16,056 nt of DNA. Source: Deltaproteobacteria bacterium (GTDB lineage Bacteria > Desulfobacterota_B > Binatia > Bin18). The stretch covers positions 1 to 16,056 of the forward strand of contig JAAXHF010000578.1 in the NCBI GenBank assembly GCA_012271025.1, in the 5' to 3' direction. Every line of letters starts with the position of its first letter. Positions within the stretch are counted from its first letter, which is position 1. The translations under genes and the position numbers were made by a program. The notes below the pieces were generated by a model. It worked only from the letters and a program-made list of their open reading frames with translations, was not told where the DNA came from and did not search any database. Shown in pieces: positions 6,497 to 14,270 of this stretch.

Positions 6497-7096
6497 TTAA
6501 TGGGCTGGGGGTGATGCAGGGTGAGACTCGCGCCGGCAGGCTTCGATCTCCGTGCGGGTAAAGACAGTCAGGACGGGCAATGCCTCGCCGAGCGCCGCCC
6601 GGATGTTGTTCAGCCCGTCGTTCTCTTCACGGTCAACCAGGACCAGGGCGCCCCGGACATCCAAATCTCCCTCCCGACAAGCCTCAATTGCCCTGATGGT
6701 CGAGCCGCCGGTCGTCACCACGTCGTCAAGCACAAAGACCCGGTCGCCGGGCTGGGCGCAGCCCTCGATCCAGCGCCGCGCCCCGTGGGCTTTGGGTTCT
6801 TTGCGGACGCTGAAGGCCTGGATCGGATCGGCCTGCCCGGCGCTGTAGTAGGCCAGGGCCAGGGCCAGGGGATCGGCGCCCTGGGTCAGCCCGCCACAGG
6901 CCACCGCGCGGCCCTTGAGCCTGTCGTACAGCAGCTGGCCGACGAGCGGCAGGCTGTGAGCCTGAAAGGTCGTCAGCTTGCACTCCAGGTAGTAGTCGCT
7001 CAGCCGGCCCGAGGCCAGCCGAAACTTCTTGACCGGGTCCCAGCGGTAGGACTGCTCGACCAGGGCGGCCAATAACTGCTGTCGTGCGTCTGGCAT
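6497..7096 (-). CDS. pyrE: Orotate phosphoribosyltransferase
   Basis: 199 aa from ATG 7096. It converts orotate and PRPP to OMP and pyrophosphate, the fifth step of pyrimidine synthesis. Signatures: substrate-end motif FRLASGRLSDYYLECK (25-40), GLTQGADPLA (69-78), flexible-loop RKEPKAHG (98-105) with the catalytic Lys/His region, and the PRPP-binding motif VFVLDDVVTTGGST (120-133). Length is normal for the type found in many non-enteric bacteria. The start is chosen because MPDARQQLLAALVEQS matches the family; GAGGAG lies 10 nt upstream, slightly far. The frame stays open to 7135 but the extra residues look non-homologous. It is followed by the alpha/beta hydrolase after 24 nt and divergent from the LPS cluster. 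Confidence 0.93.
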   Translation of the reverse strand: MPDARQQLLAALVEQSYRWDPVKKFRLASGRLSDYYLECKLTTFQAHSLPLVGQLLYDRLKGRAVACGGLTQGADPLALALAYYSAGQADPIQAFSVRKEPKAHGARRWIEGCAQPGDRVFVLDDVVTTGGSTIRAIEACREGDLDVRGALVLVDREENDGLNNIRAALGEALPVLTVFTRTEIEACRRESHPASPPAH

Positions 7097-7206
7097 GGAT
7101 GCCGTGCTCCTCACGAGCAAGATCCATTGCCACAAACCTTGCCCCTAGGCTGCTGTAGCGTAAACCGCGCTTCCCATCAATAGGGCGACGGATTTTCCGG
7201 CCCGAC

Positions 7207-7236
7207 TCGACACGGCAATCGGTCGGCGGATAGGAT
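7207..7236 (+). promoter_or_regulatory. Candidate promoter of the LPS core cluster
   Basis: TCGACA (7207-7212, 5 of 6 to the -35 consensus) and TAGGAT (7231-7236, 4 of 6 to -10) are 18 bases apart in the 237-base gap between divergent pyrE and the first LPS gene. It is the best sigma-70-like match I see in that gap and is correctly oriented for the plus-strand run; the predicted leader is about 50-90 nt, depending on the true start of the heptosyltransferase. For pyrE only weak candidates are visible on the minus strand. Confidence 0.35.
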
Positions 7237-7333
7237 ACCTGTCAGTCGGCTGAAATCGGCAGGGCCGGACACCGCGGTCCCTTTCCCCAGGAGTTTGGAT
7301 TTTTCACCCCGAGACGCTGCCGAGCAGTCCCCC

Positions 7334-8374
7334 ATGCGAGCCTCCCCGCCGCCCCTGAGCGTTCCGAGCCCCCAGCGCATCCTGATCGTCCTGCTCGGGG
7401 CAATCGGCGATGTCACCAGAGCCCTGCCGCTGCTGATGCGGGTGCGGCGTGCCTATCCCGACAGCCATATTGCCTGGGCGGTCGAGCCGGCCGCAGCCCC
7501 GTTGCTGGACTATCATCCGGCCCTGAACGATGTCCTGATCTACCACCGGGCGCGCGGCCTGCGGGCTTTTGTCCCCTTTCTGCGCGCGGTTCGAGGCCAG
7601 GGTTTCGATCTGGTGCTCGACCTGCAACGCCACGCCAAGAGCGGTCTGGTCAGCTGGTGGTCGGCCGCACCGCTGCGGCTGGGTTTCCACCCCACGAATA
7701 CCAAGGAGGGCAACTGGCTGTTCAATACCCACACCATCGAACCGGTGGCCGATTTTTCGCTCAAGCTGGGCCAGTATCTCAAGTTTGCCGAGCGCCTGGG
7801 ACTGGAGGAACCTCCGGCGATAGAGTTCGGGCTCCGCCTGCGTCCCGAGGAGGAGCGACGGGTCGAGCGGCTGCTGGGCGATACGCCGCAGCCGTTTGCC
7901 GCATTTTTCCTGGGTTCGCGCTGGCCGAGCCGCTTCTGGTTCCCCGAATCGACCGCCCAGGTGGCACGGGCGCTGCGAGCCAGGCACGGCCTGGGGGTGG
8001 TTCTGCTCGGAGGCCCGGACGAGATGGCGTTTGCCCGGACGGTCAGGCAGGCGGGTGGCCCGGGGGTGACAGACCTGAGCGGCCAGACCAGCCTGCGCGA
8101 CCTGATCGGCATCTTCACGCGCTGTCGCCTCGCCTTCGGACCCGACTCGGGACCGATGCATATTGCGGCCGCCAGCGGCGCGCCGGTGGTCTCGCTGTGG
8201 GGAGCGACCAGCCCGGTCCGCTCGGCGCCCTGGGGTTCGCAGCAGTGGGTCATCGCCGGGCCGGCGGCGTGCAGCCCGTGTTATGCGCGGCAGTGCCGCA
8301 TCGGTCGCCGCTGCATGCAGCGCATCCGGCCGGCCCAGGTCCTTGAGGTTATTGAGCGGGTTCTCGGCAGCTGA
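7334..8374 (+). CDS. Glycosyltransferase family 9, LPS heptosyltransferase
   Basis: 346 aa from ATG 7334. GT9 enzymes transfer L-glycero-D-manno-heptose from ADP-heptose to the lipid A-Kdo inner core on the cytoplasmic face. Seen: N-terminal RILIVLLGAIGDVTRALPLL (15-34) with Asp26 at the catalytic-base position of WaaC-type enzymes, FFLGSRWPSRFW (191-202) at the domain junction, and the nucleotide-sugar motif FGPDSGPMHIAAASGAPVV (268-286). The Cys-rich tail CSPCYARQC...C (313-328) is common in bacterial heptosyltransferases. The start is uncertain: ATG 7334 has no clear ribosome binding site, and an in-frame TTG at 7295 has AGGAG only 1 nt upstream, so neither is ideal. Whether it is heptosyltransferase I, II or III cannot be told. 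It heads the LPS run and is followed at 16 nt by the sulfatase-fold gene; the HldA kinase downstream supports a heptose role. Confidence 0.87.
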   Translation: MRASPPPLSVPSPQRILIVLLGAIGDVTRALPLLMRVRRAYPDSHIAWAVEPAAAPLLDYHPALNDVLIYHRARGLRAFVPFLRAVRGQGFDLVLDLQRHAKSGLVSWWSAAPLRLGFHPTNTKEGNWLFNTHTIEPVADFSLKLGQYLKFAERLGLEEPPAIEFGLRLRPEEERRVERLLGDTPQPFAAFFLGSRWPSRFWFPESTAQVARALRARHGLGVVLLGGPDEMAFARTVRQAGGPGVTDLSGQTSLRDLIGIFTRCRLAFGPDSGPMHIAAASGAPVVSLWGATSPVRSAPWGSQQWVIAGPAACSPCYARQCRIGRRCMQRIRPAQVLEVIERVLGS

Positions 8375-8390
8375 TAGCTGATAGCGGTAC

Positions 8391-9635
8391 ATGACGCCAC
8401 CGCCGAATATTCTCGTCCTGCTGATCGACTGCCTGCGGGCCGATGCCCTCTTCGGCCAGAGACGCGGCTGCCACACTCCCACTCTGGATCGGCTGGTCCG
8501 CTCGGGAGTCAGCTGTACCCAGGCCGTCGCCTCGGCCTCTTCGACCACACCGTGTGTGGCCAGTCTGCTGACCGGCACGTATTCCTTTGTCCACGGCATA
8601 CGCTCCATCTTCGGGCTCAAGCTGAGCCCCCAGGTGTCGTCCCTGGTCGAGGTCTTCAGGGCTCACGGCTACCATACCTATGCCGAGGTCAGCGGGCCGC
8701 TGTTTCCCGAAACCCGGCTTGACCGGGGGTTTGACACCTATCACTTCCGCGACGGCCCGGCCTATCTGTCGACCGACTGGGGAACGGAATTTCGCCACCG
8801 TTTGCAAACCGCCTACCACCAGCCGTGGTTCGGGTTTCTGCACCTGTGGGAACTCCACCACCACCGGCATATTCTGCCCCGGTTCCGCAGCCGAACCTAC
8901 GGTCGCAACCGCTATGAGCGAGCGCTGTCGTGTCTGGATGACCAGTTGGCTTCAGTGATCGATCTCCTGCCGCCCAATACGCTTGTCGTCGTCCACGGCG
9001 ACCACGGCGAGAAGCTGGTCAAGACCGATCTCGGCTACCGGACCTACCGCCTGCTGCGCGACGTCTTCGGCGCGTCCATCGCCAAGCGCGAGGGACACGA
9101 GATGGACGTGTATGAAGACCTGATTCGTGTGCCGCTGGTGTTCTCGTTCATCGGTTCCACCCCTCACCCCCAGCTCCCGGCGGGACGAACCGTGGCTCAG
9201 CCAGTGCGCCAGATTGATGTGCTGCCGACCCTGCTTGAGCTGGCCGGGCTGGCGCCGCCGGACGCTATCCACGGCCGCAGCCTGGTTCCGGCCCTGGCCA
9301 CAGACACACCGCTCGGGCTCGAAGCCTATCTCGAAGCCTTCCTGCGCATCCACTCCGACCCGCGCGACCGCCGGGTCGGCTGGCGGACGGCGGAGTGGAA
9401 ATATATCTATGCGCCGGAAAATCCCGAGCTGCCCGAAGAACTCTATCAGCTGACGGCCGATCCGGGTGAACGACACAACCTGATCGAGACCCAGCCCGAG
9501 GTCGGACTCAGACTCCGCCAACAGATCGAACGCCTGCAAAACGGCCCGCTGGCCGCCAACCCGGGCCAGCAAATGAGCGCCGACGAACGGCGTGCCCTGG
9601 AGAAGCGCATGGCGGATCTGGGCTATCTGTCATAG
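8391..9635 (+). CDS. Sulfatase-fold (alkaline phosphatase superfamily) enzyme with Thr at the nucleophile position
   Basis: 414 aa, soluble-looking, with no signal peptide or membrane helix. Superfamily features: NILVLLIDCLRAD (6-18) with metal ligand Asp13, the active-site segment SSTTPCVASLLTGTY (50-64), HGDHGEKL (202-209) with metal ligands D204 and H205, and GHEMDVYEDLIRVPLV (235-250). In true sulfatases the active-site motif is CxPxR with Cys or Ser turned into formylglycine. Here Thr52 is at the Cys position and Val56 at the Arg position, so sulfatase activity is unlikely. Thr nucleophiles occur in the phosphoethanolamine and phosphoglycerol transferases of this superfamily, but those are membrane-anchored. 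It sits between the heptosyltransferase and the LPS kinase/GT2 gene, suggesting a role in LPS or surface-glycan modification (inference). No good ribosome binding site precedes the ATG. Confidence 0.8.
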   Translation: MTPPPNILVLLIDCLRADALFGQRRGCHTPTLDRLVRSGVSCTQAVASASSTTPCVASLLTGTYSFVHGIRSIFGLKLSPQVSSLVEVFRAHGYHTYAEVSGPLFPETRLDRGFDTYHFRDGPAYLSTDWGTEFRHRLQTAYHQPWFGFLHLWELHHHRHILPRFRSRTYGRNRYERALSCLDDQLASVIDLLPPNTLVVVHGDHGEKLVKTDLGYRTYRLLRDVFGASIAKREGHEMDVYEDLIRVPLVFSFIGSTPHPQLPAGRTVAQPVRQIDVLPTLLELAGLAPPDAIHGRSLVPALATDTPLGLEAYLEAFLRIHSDPRDRRVGWRTAEWKYIYAPENPELPEELYQLTADPGERHNLIETQPEVGLRLRQQIERLQNGPLAANPGQQMSADERRALEKRMADLGYLS

Positions 9636-9666
9636 GATCGGCGTGTGTCGCCCGGAGTAGCCTAGC

Positions 9667-11301
9667 GTGGCAGCCCCTCCCCTCTCCCCCATCTTTTGTG
9701 TTGCCGACAGGCCGGACCTGAGCCAGCGCCTGCCAATCGCCCCGCAGGACTGGGGCTCGGGTCATCTCCTGAAACAGGACAAAGACACGACCGTCAGCCT
9801 GGTGTCCCTGCCGCTTGGCGCGGTGGTAACCAAGCGTCACCGCTTACAGCGCTGGGGCCGGATCGGCGAGGCGCTCCTGCACGGCTCGCCGGCCCGACGG
9901 TCCTGGCGGGGCGCGAAGCTGCTCCAGGAGCACGGATTCTGTGTGCCACGCCCCCTGGCCGTGCTGGAGCGACGCCAGGCCGGGCTCGTCCGGGAGAGCG
10001 TGTATGTCAGCCAGGGCTTGGTCAGCCAAGTCGGCTTGGACCGCTACTGGCGGGAACACCACGCCGGCTGGTCGGTCGCCCACCAACGGCGCTTCCTGGC
10101 CGCCCTGGCCGATTTCCTGCGCCGCTTCCACGCCGCCGGCCTGTACGCCGGGGACATGAAAGACGCCAACCTGTTTGTCGAGACGCTCGCCGACGGAGAC
10201 TGGCGTTTTTATCTGGTCGATCTCGACCGGGTGCGCCACTTTCCGCGCCTCAGCCTCCGGCGTCGGCTCAAGAATCTGGTCCAGCTGGAGCGGACGCTCG
10301 GTCGTCGGCTTCGCCTGAGCCAGCGCGTCTCCTTCTTCTACTGCTACCTGGGCACCCCCCTGCCCTCCTCTCAGGCTCGCCGAGCGCTGTTGCGCCGACT
10401 CGTCAGGCTGCGGGACAAAAAAGACAGAGAATACACCCGCCGGCGGGCGCGCCGGCGCCGGCGCTTGGACGCGGACCGGCCGTCCGGCGCGGCGCTGGAG
10501 GCCGACCTCCAGCGGGCACCGATCTCGTGCTGTATTGTGTGTTTTAATGAAGCCGCCCACATCCGTCGCTGTCTGGAAAGCGTCAAGTGGTGCGATGAGA
10601 TTGTTGTTGTCGATTCCTTCTCCACCGACCAGACCGTACAGATCTGCCGGGAGTACACGCCCCACGTCATCCAGCGCGCGTGGCCCGGCTTTGTCGAGCA
10701 GAAGCGCTTTGTGCTGAGCCAGACCAGCCACGAGTGGGTGTTGAATATCGACGCCGACGAAGAGGTCTCGCCGGCCCTGCAACACGAGATGGTGACGATC
10801 CTGGAGCGCGACGATCCTGCGGTTGACGGCTTTTACATCCCCCGGCTGGTGTATTACCTGGGCCGCTGGTGGTGGCACGGCTGGTATCCCAGCTATCGGC
10901 TGCGCCTGTTCCGCAAGACCAAGGTCAGCTGGGGGGGGGTGAACCCGCACGAAAAAGTCCTGCTGCGCGGTCAGGCCGACCGGGTAGCGGGCAATATCTA
11001 CCACTACACCTACGACGATATTACCGATCACCTGCGGACGGTGAACGACCTGACCGACATCGCCGCTCAGGAGTTGGCCCAGCGCGGCGTCCGGGTCCAC
11101 GTGTGGGATATCCTGTTCCGTCCGCTGTGGCGCTTCGTGCGTTTTTATGTGCTGAGCGGCTGTATGCGGGACGGCCGGGCGGGATTTTTTGTGTCGGTCA
11201 CCGCCGCTTTGTACACCTTTCTCAAATACGCCAAGCTGTGGGAACACACGCCGGGCAAGCCACCCCATGAACAGCGACCGGCGGGCCGTGCTGCACGTTG
11301 A
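9667..11301 (+). CDS. Fusion protein: N-terminal lipopolysaccharide (Kdo/heptose) kinase-like domain plus C-terminal GT2 glycosyltransferase
   Basis: 544 aa from GTG 9667 (GGAG 9 nt upstream), one unbroken frame. Residues about 45-230 are a protein-kinase-like fold of the LPS kinase group (KdkA/WaaP-like): K56 in VVTKRH, catalytic loop YAGDMKDANLF (160-170) with D163 and N168, and metal site LVDLDRVR (183-190). Residues 255-266 form an Arg-rich linker. Residues about 285-530 are a WaaE/KdtX-like GT2: SCCIVCFNEAAHIRRCLES (287-305), EIVVVDSFSTD (311-321), NIDADEE (360-366, the DAD metal site), and WWWHGWYPSYRLRLFRKT (401-418). Known relatives phosphorylate Kdo or heptose and add glucose to core heptose. 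The single protein would couple core phosphorylation to sugar addition. A run of nine G at 10931-10939 lies in the GT2 part. The 3' end overlaps the next gene by 35 nt. Confidence 0.82.
   Translation: MAAPPLSPIFCVADRPDLSQRLPIAPQDWGSGHLLKQDKDTTVSLVSLPLGAVVTKRHRLQRWGRIGEALLHGSPARRSWRGAKLLQEHGFCVPRPLAVLERRQAGLVRESVYVSQGLVSQVGLDRYWREHHAGWSVAHQRRFLAALADFLRRFHAAGLYAGDMKDANLFVETLADGDWRFYLVDLDRVRHFPRLSLRRRLKNLVQLERTLGRRLRLSQRVSFFYCYLGTPLPSSQARRALLRRLVRLRDKKDREYTRRRARRRRRLDADRPSGAALEADLQRAPISCCIVCFNEAAHIRRCLESVKWCDEIVVVDSFSTDQTVQICREYTPHVIQRAWPGFVEQKRFVLSQTSHEWVLNIDADEEVSPALQHEMVTILERDDPAVDGFYIPRLVYYLGRWWWHGWYPSYRLRLFRKTKVSWGGVNPHEKVLLRGQADRVAGNIYHYTYDDITDHLRTVNDLTDIAAQELAQRGVRVHVWDILFRPLWRFVRFYVLSGCMRDGRAGFFVSVTAALYTFLKYAKLWEHTPGKPPHEQRPAGRAAR
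10931..10939 (+). repeat. Nine-G homopolymer in the GT2 coding region (possible slippage site)
   Basis: Nine consecutive G encode part of SWGGVNPHEK (W422-G423-G424-V425 of the fusion protein). Slipped-strand mispairing there would shift the frame and remove the last 120 residues of the GT2 domain while leaving the kinase domain whole. It is the longest homopolymer I noticed in the window. Poly-G tracts drive phase variation of LPS glycosyltransferases in Campylobacter and Neisseria; here the tract is short, and chance in GC-rich DNA is a fair alternative. Confidence 0.9.
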
Positions 11302-12370
11302 CCCGGAACGGGACTGGGGCGGCGGGGAAACCCAGGTCCTGGGCCTGACCCGCTACCTGCACCAGGCCGGCCATCGGTCGGTTGTCGCGGCTGCGCCGCA
11401 TGGCGCGCTGGGCCGCCGCCTCAGCCAGGCCGCGCTGCCCCAGTGTGGGCTGCGGGTGCGCAACGATTTCGACATGCTGGCCGGTCTGCGCCTGCGCCGC
11501 CTGGTGCGGACCGGAGGCTATGAGCTGGTCCATTTCCACACCGCCCGGGCTCACGCCTTGAGCCCCTGGCTGCACGGCCTGGGGCTCAAGCGGGTCGTCA
11601 CCCGCCGCATGGACTATCCGCTCAAGCGGGGCGGCTGGCAGCGCTTTCTGTACCGCACCAGCGTTGATGCGGTGGTGGCGATTTCTCGCCGGGTGGAGTC
11701 GGCCCTGATTGCCGGGGGCGTCCCGCCGGCCCGCATCCGTCGTATTCCGAGCGGAATCGATACCACCCGTTTTACGCCCGACCCACAGGCCCGGCAGCGC
11801 ATCCGTCGCCGCTACGGCCTGGGCGACGCGGAGGTCCTCGTCGTATCGGTCGGGGCGCTGGTCGAACGCAAGGCCCAGACTGTGCTGATCGAGGCCGCAG
11901 CTCAGCTCCACCGCCAGGGGCTGCGACTGTCCTACGTGCTGTGCGGCGACGGCCCCCAACGCCAGCCGCTGGAGGCCCGAGCGCGGGCCGCAGGTTTGGG
12001 CGGGCAGGTCTGCTTCCCGGGCTTTTGCAGCGAAGTCCCGGCCTATCTGGCGGCCGCTGACGTGGTTGTCCACGTTCCGCACTGGGAAGGCCTGGGGGTG
12101 GCCGTTATGGAGGCCCTGGCGGCCGGCCGGCCGGTTATCGCCAGCCGGGTCGGGGGGATTCCTGAGCTGGTCGAGGACGGCCACACCGGCCTGCTCGTTC
12201 CGCCTCGGGCGCCGGGCGCGCTGGCTGCGGCGCTGGCCGAACTGGCCCACAAGCCGGCCCTGGCCGAGCGCCTGGGGCGGGCCGGCCGGCAGCGGGCGCT
12301 GGCCCATTTTGATATCCGGGCTATGGCACGCGCCAACGCGCTGCTGTATGACGAGTTGCTCACACGGTGA
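11267..12370 (+). CDS. Glycosyltransferase family 4 (group 1), LPS core/surface glycan assembly
   Basis: 367 aa, GT-B fold. Start ATG 11267 lies inside the end of the preceding gene (35-nt overlap), and MNSDRRAVLHVDPERDWGGGETQVL is the usual family opening (nucleotide-free domain with GGGE at 18-21). The C-terminal domain carries SVGALVERKAQTVLIEA (194-210), CGDGPQRQPLE (226-236), FPGFCSEVPAYLAAADV (250-266) and the donor-binding EX7E motif, E274 and E282 in HWEGLGVAVMEALAAGRPV. This family uses nucleotide sugars with retention of configuration; close relatives include LPS core enzymes such as WaaG. Donor and acceptor are not readable. Position between the kinase/GT2 fusion and heptose kinase supports core assembly. 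The hldA-like gene begins 4 nt after its stop. Confidence 0.87.
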   Translation: MNSDRRAVLHVDPERDWGGGETQVLGLTRYLHQAGHRSVVAAAPHGALGRRLSQAALPQCGLRVRNDFDMLAGLRLRRLVRTGGYELVHFHTARAHALSPWLHGLGLKRVVTRRMDYPLKRGGWQRFLYRTSVDAVVAISRRVESALIAGGVPPARIRRIPSGIDTTRFTPDPQARQRIRRRYGLGDAEVLVVSVGALVERKAQTVLIEAAAQLHRQGLRLSYVLCGDGPQRQPLEARARAAGLGGQVCFPGFCSEVPAYLAAADVVVHVPHWEGLGVAVMEALAAGRPVIASRVGGIPELVEDGHTGLLVPPRAPGALAAALAELAHKPALAERLGRAGRQRALAHFDIRAMARANALLYDELLTR

Positions 12371-12374
12371 AACC

Positions 12375-13403
12375 ATGGCCCAACACCCGTCCACATGCCC
12401 TGACGCCCCGTCCGTCCCGAATATCCGCGCCGTGCTGGAGCGCTTTTCCCAGGTGCGTGTGCTGGTGGTCGGTGACGTGATGCTGGATCGCTACATCTGG
12501 GGGCAGGTCGAGCGGATTTCTCCCGAGGCCCCAGTGCCGATCGTGCGGGTCACCGACGAGAGCCGACGGGCCGGCGGAGCCGGCAACGTCATCACCAACA
12601 TTCGCGCCCTGGGCGGCCACGTCATTGCCTGCGGCCTGGTTGGCCGGGATCGGCCCGGGCGCCGCCTGGTGCACGAGCTGGCCGCCAGCGGGGCCGAGGT
12701 CAGCGGCGTCCTGACCAGCCGCAGCATGACCACCATCACCAAGACGCGGATTATCGCCCATAACCAACAGATTGTTCGGCTGGACCGCGAGCCGCGCCGG
12801 ACGGTCGAAAGCCGGCTCCGGGCTCGGCTGCGCGCCTGTGTCCGCGACCACATCGGGGCCTGCGACGTGGTCGTGGTGTCCGACTACGGCAAGGGGGCGA
12901 TTGACGCTGAGCTGCTCGACCTGTTGGCCACCTCACACCGTCAACACGGATTCGTGTATGTGATTGACCCCAAACCGCCCAATTTCGCCGCCTACCGGGG
13001 GGCGAGTCTGGTCAAACCCAACCTGGCCGAAGCCAGCCAGGCCGCCGGCCTGACTATTCATGACGAGGCCAGTCTGGCCGAGGCGGGCGCGCGACTGCTC
13101 GACCGATGGGATACCCCGGCGGTCCTGATCTCGCGCGGCGAGGACGGCCTGAGCCTGTTTCAAACGGGCAAAACGGTCCGCCATTTTCCGACCATGGCGC
13201 GCGAGGTGTTTGACGTCACCGGCGCCGGGGACACCGTCCACGCCACCTGTGCGCTGGCCCTCGGGGCCGGCACCTCTCTGGAGGCGGCGACCATCTTCGC
13301 CAACCATGCGGCCGGTGTCGTGGTTGGCAAAGTCGGCACCGCCACGGTCAGCCCGGCAGAGCTGCGGGCGGTCCTGAGCGAGACATACCCATGCGCAGTA
13401 TGA
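12375..13403 (+). CDS. rfaE1: D-glycero-beta-D-manno-heptose-7-phosphate kinase (HldE N-domain type)
   Basis: 342 aa PfkB/ribokinase-fold sugar kinase that phosphorylates heptose-7-phosphate to the 1,7-bisphosphate on the way to ADP-heptose. Very typical motifs: VVGDVMLDRYIWGQVERISP (31-50), EAPVPIVRV (51-59), the RAGGAGNVITNI signature (65-76), SDYGKGAI (169-176), KPNLAEA (214-220) and DVTGAGDTVHA (280-290) with catalytic Asp286. It lacks the C-terminal cytidylyltransferase domain of fused HldE (about 475 aa), so a separate rfaE2/hldC gene is expected elsewhere; none is in the window. GGTGA, ending 4 nt before ATG 12375, is a usable ribosome binding site and overlaps the stop of the GT4 gene. 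Its product feeds the GT9 heptosyltransferase at the head of the run. The 3' end overlaps yicC by 13 nt. Confidence 0.93.
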   Translation: MAQHPSTCPDAPSVPNIRAVLERFSQVRVLVVGDVMLDRYIWGQVERISPEAPVPIVRVTDESRRAGGAGNVITNIRALGGHVIACGLVGRDRPGRRLVHELAASGAEVSGVLTSRSMTTITKTRIIAHNQQIVRLDREPRRTVESRLRARLRACVRDHIGACDVVVVSDYGKGAIDAELLDLLATSHRQHGFVYVIDPKPPNFAAYRGASLVKPNLAEASQAAGLTIHDEASLAEAGARLLDRWDTPAVLISRGEDGLSLFQTGKTVRHFPTMAREVFDVTGAGDTVHATCALALGAGTSLEAATIFANHAAGVVVGKVGTATVSPAELRAVLSETYPCAV

Positions 13404-14266
13404 CAGGCTATGGAAGCGGCAGCGCCGCCTTTCCGGGTGGACGGGTCAGCGCTGAAATACGGACGGTCAACCACCGTTTTTTGGAAATGAAGATGTCGCT
13501 GCCGCGCCTCTTTCTGCCCTGGGAAGATGAGTTCCGGCGACAGCTGAGCGCGCAGGTCGGTCGCGGTCGCCTGGAGCTGTCGCTCAATCTGAGCGGACGC
13601 ACGCCGCACACCTCCACAGTCTCCCTCAACCGCAACCTGGCTCGGGCCTACCGCCGGGCGTTCAGCGAGCTGCAAAAAGAACTCGGCATTGACACCCCGC
13701 TCGACCTGCGGCTGCTGGCCTCGCGGCCGGAGTTGTTCCAGGTCAGCGTCCAGCCCCAACTCAGCCAGACCGAGCGCGAAGCGGCCAAAAAAGCGGTTGA
13801 CAGAGCCCTGCGTAGCCTGGAGCGCCAGCGCAGCCGGGAGGGCAGATTTCTGCGCCGCGAGCTGCGCGGCCGGCTCCAGACCTTGAGCCGGTTTGGACGG
13901 GCGGCCGCCCGCCGCAGCGGCCGGGTCCAGACGGCCGCCCGCCGGCGGCTGGCCGAGCGGGTCCAAACCTTTCTGGCCGGCACCCAGCTCGACCAGTCGC
14001 ACCTGCTCCAGGAGGTGGTGGCGGCCACCCAGAAGAGCGATATCACCGAAGAGCTGGTCCGCCTGCAGAGCCATGTGGAGACCATGACGGCTCTTATCGC
14101 CAGCCATGAACCGGTCGGCAAGCGCCTGGACTTTCTGTTGCAAGAGATCAACCGCGAGGTCAACACGGTCGGCGCCAAGGCCGATGACGCCCCGCTCCGC
14201 CATTTGGTCGTCGACGCCAAGGAGGAGGTAGAAAAATTGCGCGAACAAGTGCAGAATGTAGAGTAG
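13391..14266 (+). CDS. yicC: YicC-family endoribonuclease
   Basis: 291 aa, normal family length. N-terminal YicC domain opens MRSMTGYGSGSAAF and contains EIRTVNHRFLEMKMSLP (22-38) and GRGRLELSLNL (58-68). The C-terminal domain (formerly DUF1732) has SDITEELVRLQSH (217-229), GKRLDFLLQEINREVNTVG (244-262) and EEVEKLREQVQNVE at the end. E. coli YicC is an endoribonuclease that, among other things, affects small-RNA turnover. The Arg-rich middle (about 140-195) is predicted helical. The ATG lies within the rfaE1 3' end (13-nt overlap, different frame), implying translational coupling. Gmk begins 4 nt after its stop, the usual yicC-gmk neighbourhood in many proteobacteria; the remA-like small gene often found between them in some lineages is absent. 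Confidence 0.93.
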   Translation: MRSMTGYGSGSAAFPGGRVSAEIRTVNHRFLEMKMSLPRLFLPWEDEFRRQLSAQVGRGRLELSLNLSGRTPHTSTVSLNRNLARAYRRAFSELQKELGIDTPLDLRLLASRPELFQVSVQPQLSQTEREAAKKAVDRALRSLERQRSREGRFLRRELRGRLQTLSRFGRAAARRSGRVQTAARRRLAERVQTFLAGTQLDQSHLLQEVVAATQKSDITEELVRLQSHVETMTALIASHEPVGKRLDFLLQEINREVNTVGAKADDAPLRHLVVDAKEEVEKLREQVQNVE

Positions 14267-14270
14267 CTGT

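Noticed and set aside
7304..8620. A 438-codon open frame on the minus strand
   Set aside because: Antisense shadow of the heptosyltransferase and the start of the sulfatase-fold gene; no domain visible.
10420..10520. Suspected frameshift or assembly join between the kinase and GT2 parts
   Set aside because: The reading frame is continuous through the Arg-rich linker, both domains are in the same frame, and no stop or second start with a ribosome binding site is seen at the junction.
9844..11268. A 474-codon open frame on the minus strand
   Set aside because: Antisense to the kinase/GT2 fusion, whose motifs are unambiguous on the plus strand.
11222..12394. A 390-codon open frame on the minus strand
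   Set aside because: Antisense shadow of the GT4 gene.
13160..14248. A 362-codon open frame on the minus strand
   Set aside because: Antisense to rfaE1 and yicC; no domain visible.
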